Source of the DNA: Vanessa cardui
Taxonomy: Eukaryota > Arthropoda > Insecta > Lepidoptera > Nymphalidae
Direction: 5' to 3'
DNA length: 64,000 nucleotides
NCBI RefSeq assembly: GCF_905220365.1
Contig: NC_061132.1
Coordinates: 3,596,001-3,660,000, forward strand
Shown in pieces: positions 57,463 to 64,000 of the stretch (the first letter of the stretch is position 1; every line of letters begins with the position of its first letter). The notes under the pieces are model-generated. The model was not told the DNA's origin. It ran no database searches and saw nothing but the letters and a program-made list of their open reading frames with translations. The translations under genes were made by a program, and so were the position numbers.

Positions 57463-57870
57463 CTTTTGCCCGCGACTTCGTTCGCGTGGACTTCAGGTTC
57501 GTCCCGTCATTATTTCTCGTACAAAGTAAAGGATAAAAAATTGTTATTGTGTGTTATTCCTAAGAGATAAACATATAACATCGCGGACTTTTTTTGTAGA
57601 CCTTTTTAAGTTGTACAATACTGTAGTACATTGTTTTGATCTATCTTGTAGGATTCAGTCAGCGTTTGCAATGTAAGCGCAAAAAATGTGTTTTTTTACG
57701 ACATCACATTGGAAACCTCAAAAATTGTAGCCTATGTGTTATTCTGATGTATAAGCTATATTGTGGTAAAGTTTCATTCGAATCCATTCAGTTGTTTTTA
57801 CGTGAAAGAGTAACAAACATCCATACATCCATACATACAAACTTTCGCCTTTATAATAGTAGTAGGATTA
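57463..57870 (+). repeat. Dispersed repeat of about 400 bp
   Basis: Begins ACTAGCTTTTGCCCGCGACT and ends AACTTTCGCCTTTATAATAG with TAGTAGGAT. I recognise this pair of ends as a common lepidopteran repeat. The 94-codon frame inside is not a gene. Confidence 0.6.
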
Positions 57871-58013
57871 CTAATTATATTGTATGTGTGATAAATTTAA
57901 TTTATTTCAGGAAGGCTTGAATAATGTGACATGTTCTTTGTTTCATGGTCCTATTATATTCTATAGGTAGGTTTTCGAAGAACGATTTCCCAATTCGTGT
58001 TAATTTGATCTTA

Positions 58014-59345
58014 AATCTATATATATAAAAATGAATTACTGTTCGTTAGTCTCGATAAAACTCCAGAACGCTGGACCGATTTGGCTAATTTTGGTCTTGA
58101 ATTATTTGTGGAAGTCCAGGGAAGGTTTAGAAAGTGAATAAGTATGATAAAAATGCTAGATATATAAAAAAAACCAACAACTTTGTTTTTCCTTAGAAAT
58201 ACGTTTATTAGAGAATTATCATTGATTTTCTATGACTATCGATGTTAGACAATAAAATATTGATGTTTTAAAATTGATTTTGCTATATTTAAAACATCGA
58301 TACATCTATTTTTCGAATTTGTATATATAAAATATGTGGCATTTTTCGATGTCACTTTATAACTCAAGAACGGGCTCACCTACTCAACCCAAATTTTCAG
58401 GGTTTGTTCGGACTATTTAGTAGATGATTTATGTGAAGTTTGCACAAAATCGGTCGAGTGGTTCTTCATTTATCATATTTTTTGTAAGAAATGAATTCAA
58501 TAAATGGCGGGTCATTTGATAATGGAGATTTTTTAGACGGGGAAATTGTGCTGTCAAAATAAAAGTAAGTATTAATTCAAAATGAGTACACTCATCCACC
58601 AGTTTCAATAGATAATACGTATTATTTCAATGTATTATTTCCAAAAAAACCTTTAAATGTGCAGCGTTTGCATTTATTTTCATGTCAAAAAGTGTCATGA
58701 AAAAAGTTAGTGCCATAAATTTTTATTCTCGAGATGTGGTAAACTATATCATCAGTATATCGTTAATATGTATGCCAAAATAGAAACTGAAAGTCAAAAT
58801 TAAGACTCAATCGTTTCAATCAAGCAAAACGAAGATCCGAAGAATATATTCATTTGCAAGATTCGATAGCAAATGATGCTAATGTAAATGACAACGGGCG
58901 ATTGACTATATTGCCATCTTCGTTTATTGGTTGCCCACGGCATATGAACGAATGTGCACAAGACTCAATTTCTTATGTATAAAAATGGTCGACTGGATCT
59001 TTTCATTACGTTTACATGTAACCCGCAGTGGGATGATATTAAAAACAATTTTTTTGAAGAACAGTCGACAACTGATCGTCATGACATTACAGCACGTGTT
59101 TTTCGGCAAAAATTGAAAGCACGTATGGATTTAATTGTAAAATTATGTATATTTGGAGAGGTTCGTTGCCATATGTACTCCATGGAATAGTAAAAAAGGG
59201 GATTGCCGCATGCACACGTATTAATTTGCCTGTTCCTTACAATAACTCCGGATCAAATCGATAACGTTATATCAGCTGAAACTCCCGATCAAACTCTTGA
59301 TTCAGAGTTAATTCACGTTGTCGTAATGTCGTAAAATATGATACA
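58014..59345 (+). mobile_element. Helitron relic
   Basis: The 5' region TCTATATATATAAAAATGAA, then GTTCGTTAGTCTCG, GGACCGATTTGGCTAATTTT and TTGAATTATTTGTGGAAGTC is the form I recall at the start of insect Helitrons. From about 58840 the coding remains of the Rep/helicase N-terminal region appear: EEYIHLQDSIA, LPSSFIGCPRHMNE, then in another frame LDLFITFTCNPQWDDI, DRHDITARVFRQKLKA and FGEVRCHMYSMEW, then remnants of the KRGLPHAH region near 59195 and TPDQTLDSELIHVVVM near 59280. At least two frameshifts and stops; the helicase is absent. Confidence 0.75.
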
Positions 59346-59424
59346 TGGCCCATACGTTGAGCTACATATGAGTTCGTGTTCGTGTACAAAAAAACGCAGA
59401 TATTAGACCATTGGACGCAGCGAA

Positions 59425-59957
59425 ACTGTGGCCCCGTGTGCTCCCATTTTAATTTTATGCAGTTCTGATTATGGTATCTTTAATTTGCGTAATGCATGTG
59501 CACGATAAATAGGTGAATAACTCAAAATTACGCCAACCAATTTTTATGATTCGTTTTTTAGTAGAAAGGATTAAATTGTTTTATTAAATTATACTTCAAG
59601 GGTACTTTGGTGAAAGTGTGGTTAGATTCTGATCATGGAATCCAAAGTAACGAAACTCTTCAATTCTGAGGAGCACGTTAGAGAAGTAGTTTTATTCTGT
59701 TTACATAGACGTTCACCCTAACTTCGTTTACTTCATGCGAACGGCGCTGACTCATATAAACGGCACGCTTATGCTTATAATCGTAAATCGACTTTTGAGT
59801 AGTCTAATGTTAATCATTTCATTTTACTTTGGAGGACTCTAATAAACATTTTGAATACGCAATTATTTTTATTACTTTTTAGGGCATATTAAATTGTTTG
59901 AAAATTTTGTTTTGTTTGAAGTCGGTTTCTTTTTGTTAAAATTTTTATTTATATAAG
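59425..59957 (-). repeat. Diverged family R copy, - strand
   Basis: Contains inverted body pieces (TGCACGATAAATAGGTGAAT, then ACTTCAAGGGTACTTTGGTG) joined directly to an arm near 59780-59957 (TTTTGTTTGAAGTCGGTTTC). The middle of the body is deleted. Confidence 0.65.
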
Positions 59958-61003
59958 TATCTAATTGTTGTGACGTGACTATTTTTGAGAAATATAAAGT
60001 ATACAATATTTTTAAAATATTATAAGCAACATCACCATAATAAAACTTGACCACCTATATATTTTTGTATTGCAAATTAGTTACAAATTAAAACTTATCG
60101 TATAACCAGTTTACACTCAATGGTTTTGCATACCTTATGTTGTAAGGACTTAATCATAGCGACATGGCAATTTATCACGCAACCTCATGATTCCTGTGTC
60201 TTTGAAAATATAAAAAAAATTATTGACAGTGTCGTTTTTAATGTAAGTATCAGTTGTTTATTGTTACAGTTCAGATCACCAGTTTCGCTGCGTGCAATTG
60301 TTTCTATGCTCATCACATTTGGACTAATTTAAGCATTTCGATTATGGCAGTACGAAGTTTGCCGGGTCCGCTAGTTTATTATAAAAATATCTTCTTATTT
60401 CTTTTTAAAATCGAATCTATGTATATTAGAGAAAAGTTGAACCTATCTTAAGGATGGTTAAAAACAAATATTTTCGTCTATACAATCGCTGTGCTATATC
60501 TCTATATTAATTATTACTATATTAAGGAGTGTTAATGTTCACAAGTCTATATAAGATTATCTTGATTTCATCTAATTAATAAAAAATTAATGATACCTAA
60601 AAATAAAAACCTAAAATGATTATAGTTTTACAAATAGTAGTTTCTGGCTTTCTTGTTGAGCCATCTCGATATTATCTACATTTCATATCGTTAGTCACTA
60701 TTTCGGATAAACATGTTGATGTGCATTGCATTCTTAGATAATAAAAGGCTCCTTAAATAGACTTTCCTTGTCACTTTTAAATTTAAATAGTTCTCAGAAA
60801 CAAACCACACTGTCGCACTTCAAGCAGTTTTTTGCTGATTAGTATTTCAATGTTCAAATAAGAAATTTTCTTCTTTACGTTCAGTGTACCCAGGAGATGG
60901 GACTTTCTTGAGGTTTGTTAATTTATGAAAATCTTCAAGTTTCAATAGATAATTTATTTTTCTTGTTATTCAACGTGAGCGCTCTATTTTAAATAGTAAT
61001 TGA
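59958..61003. other. 3' flank of M3
   Basis: 60250-60380 contains a phrase ending in GTTTGCCGGGTCCGCTAGTT, the edge of a dispersed repeat. 60610-60980 resembles the flank downstream of M1 (36600-37060), including TTTCTGGCTTTCTTGTTG and AGGAGATGGGACTTTCTTGA. Short frames here are not conserved between copies. Confidence 0.45.
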
Positions 61004-63935
61004 TCACTTCTCCCATCTGTTTTGCACATACTGTACCATTATAACAAAGTATGTAGTTATGAAGCTTATCGTCTGTAACAAACGTTATCAAAATAGAAAA
61101 CAATTAAATATCATAGTCCTTCACTGAAAGCTGGCTCACTCGCTTCAGACAAATAATCTTTGGCATTTATAAGAACGAATTAAGTTATCGTTACTAAAGT
61201 TTTAATAAACAAAATATTCCATTATAACAACCGTAGAAAGAAGTGATCTCTGAATGGTAACCAGGTCCAGTGGAGACATCGTAGGCTGGTTGAGAAGAAG
61301 TTGTTTGAACATCAGGTCCAGTTCTAAATGTATCAACTTTCCAACTGGCGTCACATTAAAATTCAGCTTAGTTAAATGTACTCGTATCTCATTGACCTAC
61401 AAAAAATATTTATTGGAAATTATATCACAAACTTTTAACCATCATATATTCCACCATCAAGCAGAAATAATTGTAGTGTTGTAGTCCGGTTGGAATGACG
61501 AGTGTGCCAAAATAACTACAGGTACAACGGATTTGTCATCGAAGTTCCTAAAGTTGGTGGCGTACGGCCAAAAAAAGGAAAGGTTAAATATTTTGACGGT
61601 GCTAATGTATATGGGTAATGTGCGGTCAGTGGTGAGCACTTACCATCAGGTGGTTCATTTGCCCGGCCGTCTAATTATGCTACAAAAATTTCATGACAGA
61701 AATTTAAAACCCATAATTTTAGTTCGATAGTTGTAAAACCCTTAGGCAATTTTCAAAAAATATATATTTTTTATTTTAACATCAATTTACCTCGGAACTT
61801 ATATGATGCCACGGTTCAATGAATAAAACAGCAATAGACAAATGGTAAACACACCAGAACACCTGAACCCATAGGACTATCGTGTGAGAACCGCGTTCCG
61901 CTTTAGAAATGAGAGATAAATTAATATGATTCGATAATTACTTATAACAAAAAATCATATTTCGACGGAATAAATTAAGTGCAATGAAAACTTATAAAAT
62001 TCGTTGAAACGAATTGTTATATTATACTATACTATATACTATTATACATACGAGCCAAAAATAAAACGTCAATTAAATTGAAGAAACCCATCGCCAAAAA
62101 CAGAGAGTTCGCTGAAAATATAAATAAAATTTTAACAAAAAGAAAAACCGACTTCAAACAAAACACTATTTTAAAACAAATGAATATGCACGAAAAAGTA
62201 AGAAAAATAATTGCGTATTCAACATATTTTTTAGAGTCTTCCTAAGTTAAATGAAATGAAAAATATTAGACTACTTAAAAGTCGATTAACGATTATATCA
62301 TGTAGTTATAGTTATTGGTATATTTGGAGCCGGTGTCAGCCACGGTGCCCTTGCCCCAACAATCAAAAGAAAGAAGCGATACGAGCCCCTTGATTGATCC
62401 AGTATATTATTGTGTAAAAGGTAATTTGTAAAAAACATATTTGTTAAAGTATTCTCGTAATGTTTTTTGATAGATATACTGTAGGGTTTTATTGGCTGAC
62501 ACCGACTCCAAATATAACAATAATTATAACTACATGATATAATCGTTAATCGACTTTTAAGTAGTTATATTTTTCATTTCATTTAACTTAGGAAGACTCT
62601 AAAAAATATGTTGAATACGCAATTATTTTTCTTACTTTTTCGTGCATATTCATTTGTTTTAAAATAGTGTTTTGTTTGAAGTCGGTTTTTCTTTTTGTTA
62701 AAATTTTATTTATTTTTTGATTTTAAGTGAAGCTGATGTTGACTAACTAATTTTTTTTAATATGGATAGATTAAGCGTTCCGTTTATATGAGGACAATTT
62801 TTAAAGGAAACTTGCGAATAAAGCAAAAATAGACTTTCGAAAATGCGGATTTAATACGTCACGCGGCGTAAACTACAAGGATCCCTCGAAAGAGCTGTAA
62901 TCGAACTCAGCAAAAAAACTTTGAAAAAGATCAACTATATTTCGTACATCATATGACATCACATCACATACACAAAATTTGATTAAAGATAGTAAGAAAT
63001 TCTGCCCCATATCGCACCCTAACTGCGAGCCGTATAGGAGTTCCATCACTACATAGTATAAAACAAAGTCGCTTTCTCTGTCCCTATATCTTTAAATCTA
63101 CGCAACGGATTTTGATGCGGTTTTTTTTAAAAGATAATGTGATTCAAGGGGAAGGTTTGTGTATATAATACATGAACAATATAGTAAAGAAACACTGATA
63201 ATTTTAGAAGTTTGCGATGTGATGTCGTAAATAAACAAATTCTGTAGTATATTTAGTATCAGTATTGCACCCGTGCGAAGCCGGGGTGGGTAGCTAGTTG
63301 ATTATAATATTCGACTATGATAATTACATAAACATAACCACATTACGGAAGGTGACTCAAATATCCAAATAACCTATAAATAAAAGATTCGACCGAGTAT
63401 CGCTAACGTGCTCCTCAGAATTGTTCCGTTCCCTTCCGTTCCGTTACTTTGTCATGGATCCTGTGCTCAGAACCTTACCAAACTTTCACCAAATTACCCT
63501 TGAAGTATATATTTTATAATAAAAAAAGGAATAATCAAAATTGGGTAACGTGATTTTCAGTTATTCACCTATTTGTCGCGCATATACATAATGCAAATTT
63601 AAGACTTATGTCGTTTTCATACGGATACCATCATCGGAAAAAAAAAAAAAAATGGGACCCCACGGGAAGCACTACCTTTCAAACAAAAAAAAAATTATCA
63701 AAATCGGTCCACCCAGTGAAAAGTTATGAGGTAACAAACATAAAAAAAAAAAAAAAGAAATAAAAAAATACAGACGAATTGATAACCTCCTCCTTTTGGA
63801 AGTCGGTTGAAAATAAACATGATGCCGCCCCGAGTCGCACTCAGTCCCTTCACCGCAACGCAAACGGACACATAAGCCTTCGTTAGGTCCCGGAAACGCT
63901 TCAATGACAAACGGAAGCCGTCCCAGGAATATTGT
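61004..63935 (-). pseudogene. M3: gustatory receptor, lineage 2, broken; continues beyond window
   Basis: The 3' half of a lineage 2 Gr. Exon 8 is 61072-61004 (TYFVIMVQY, identical in this part to M1), exon 7 61396-61232 and exon 6 61900-61791 (FIEPWHHISSE), all open. Exon 5 should run from 63935 to 62052 but is interrupted after about 62120 by a 1.7-kb family R element, resuming at about 63815. In addition, one base is missing near 63918 relative to M1 (ACGGC-TTCC against ACGGCATGCC), which shifts the frame. Exons 1-4 lie to the right of the window. It is a pseudogene. Confidence 0.85.
62121..63815 (+). repeat. Family R, longest copy, inside M3 exon 5
   Basis: The fold-back module is 62121-62713: a left arm (about 62121-62340) and an inverted right arm (about 62491-62713), around a centre with GGTGCCCTTGCCCCAAC. 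The body is 62714-63815, ending in A-runs and GGAAGTCGGTTGAAAA. CCGACTTC near the left edge is inverted relative to GAAGTCGG at the right, so the whole 1.7 kb has short inverted ends. No coding capacity. M1 and M2 show the empty site near AAAATAAAATAAACATG. Confidence 0.88.
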
Positions 63936-64000
63936 CTAAAAATTATAAATTTAATATTTATTTGTCTAAATCATATTTGAAATCGAACAGTCGAAATATC

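Noticed and set aside
1..64000. Possible CRISPR arrays, operons or phage-type systems.
   Set aside because: The repeats are irregular or transposon-derived, genes are intron-split, and no prokaryotic gene families occur.

Overview
The window looks like part of a lepidopteran (butterfly or moth) nuclear genome. It is AT-rich, genes are split by short GT-AG introns, and it holds a tRNA-headed SINE, RTE-type LINEs, a mariner, a Helitron relic and other dispersed repeats of the kind I associate with Lepidoptera. No bacterial genes, operons, CRISPR arrays, rRNA or functional tRNA genes were seen. The species cannot be named from the sequence alone.

The host genes are all insect gustatory receptors (Gr, 7tm_7 family), recognised by seven hydrophobic segments and a C-terminal TYhhhhhQF-type motif. 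There are two main lineages plus one outlier. Lineage 1, on the + strand, has a long first exon and three short 3' exons (phases 0, 0, 1) and encodes about 362 residues. Its copies are Gr-A (552-1727, broken), Gr-B (7825-12541, broken), Gr-C (14499-23458, open), Gr-D (26652-33479, open), an orphan last exon Gr-E (35152-35324) and Gr-F (55120-57065, one frameshift). Lineage 2 has eight exons and encodes about 438 residues: M1 (37075-40453), M2 (49115-52550, open in every exon) and M3 (61004-63935, broken, runs off the window) on the - strand, plus an inverted relic on the + strand (3370-5377). A third, divergent Gr without its N-terminal exons lies at 41937-44146 on the - strand. Lineage 1 genes and lineage 2 genes face each other tail to tail, and their flanks are repeated, so the locus grew by segmental duplication.

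Mobile DNA explains most of the rest. A complete-looking IS630/Tc1-type transposon (9399-12496; catalytic spacing counted as DD82E, as in the Sailor group) splits the last exon of Gr-B at a TA dinucleotide. A complete mariner (31881-33159) lies in intron 3 of Gr-D. A nearly full-length RTE-like LINE (15412-19590), with 16-bp target-site duplications, fills intron 2 of Gr-C. A second, degenerate RTE carrying a nested LINE fragment fills intron 3 of Gr-C. A CR1/jockey-type LINE with an open 650-codon frame (44614-46566) lies between the outlier Gr and M2. A family of non-coding elements ending in GAAGTCGGTT (called family R here) recurs at least six times; one copy sits inside the Sailor-like element and another splits exon 5 of M3. 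A 624-bp MITE, a Helitron relic, a BEL/Pao fragment and several LINE tails complete the picture.

The genes are not an operon. Each receptor should have its own promoter, and they share a role in contact chemosensation at sensory neuron membranes. Gr-C, Gr-D and M2 look usable and M1 possibly so; the others are in various stages of decay.
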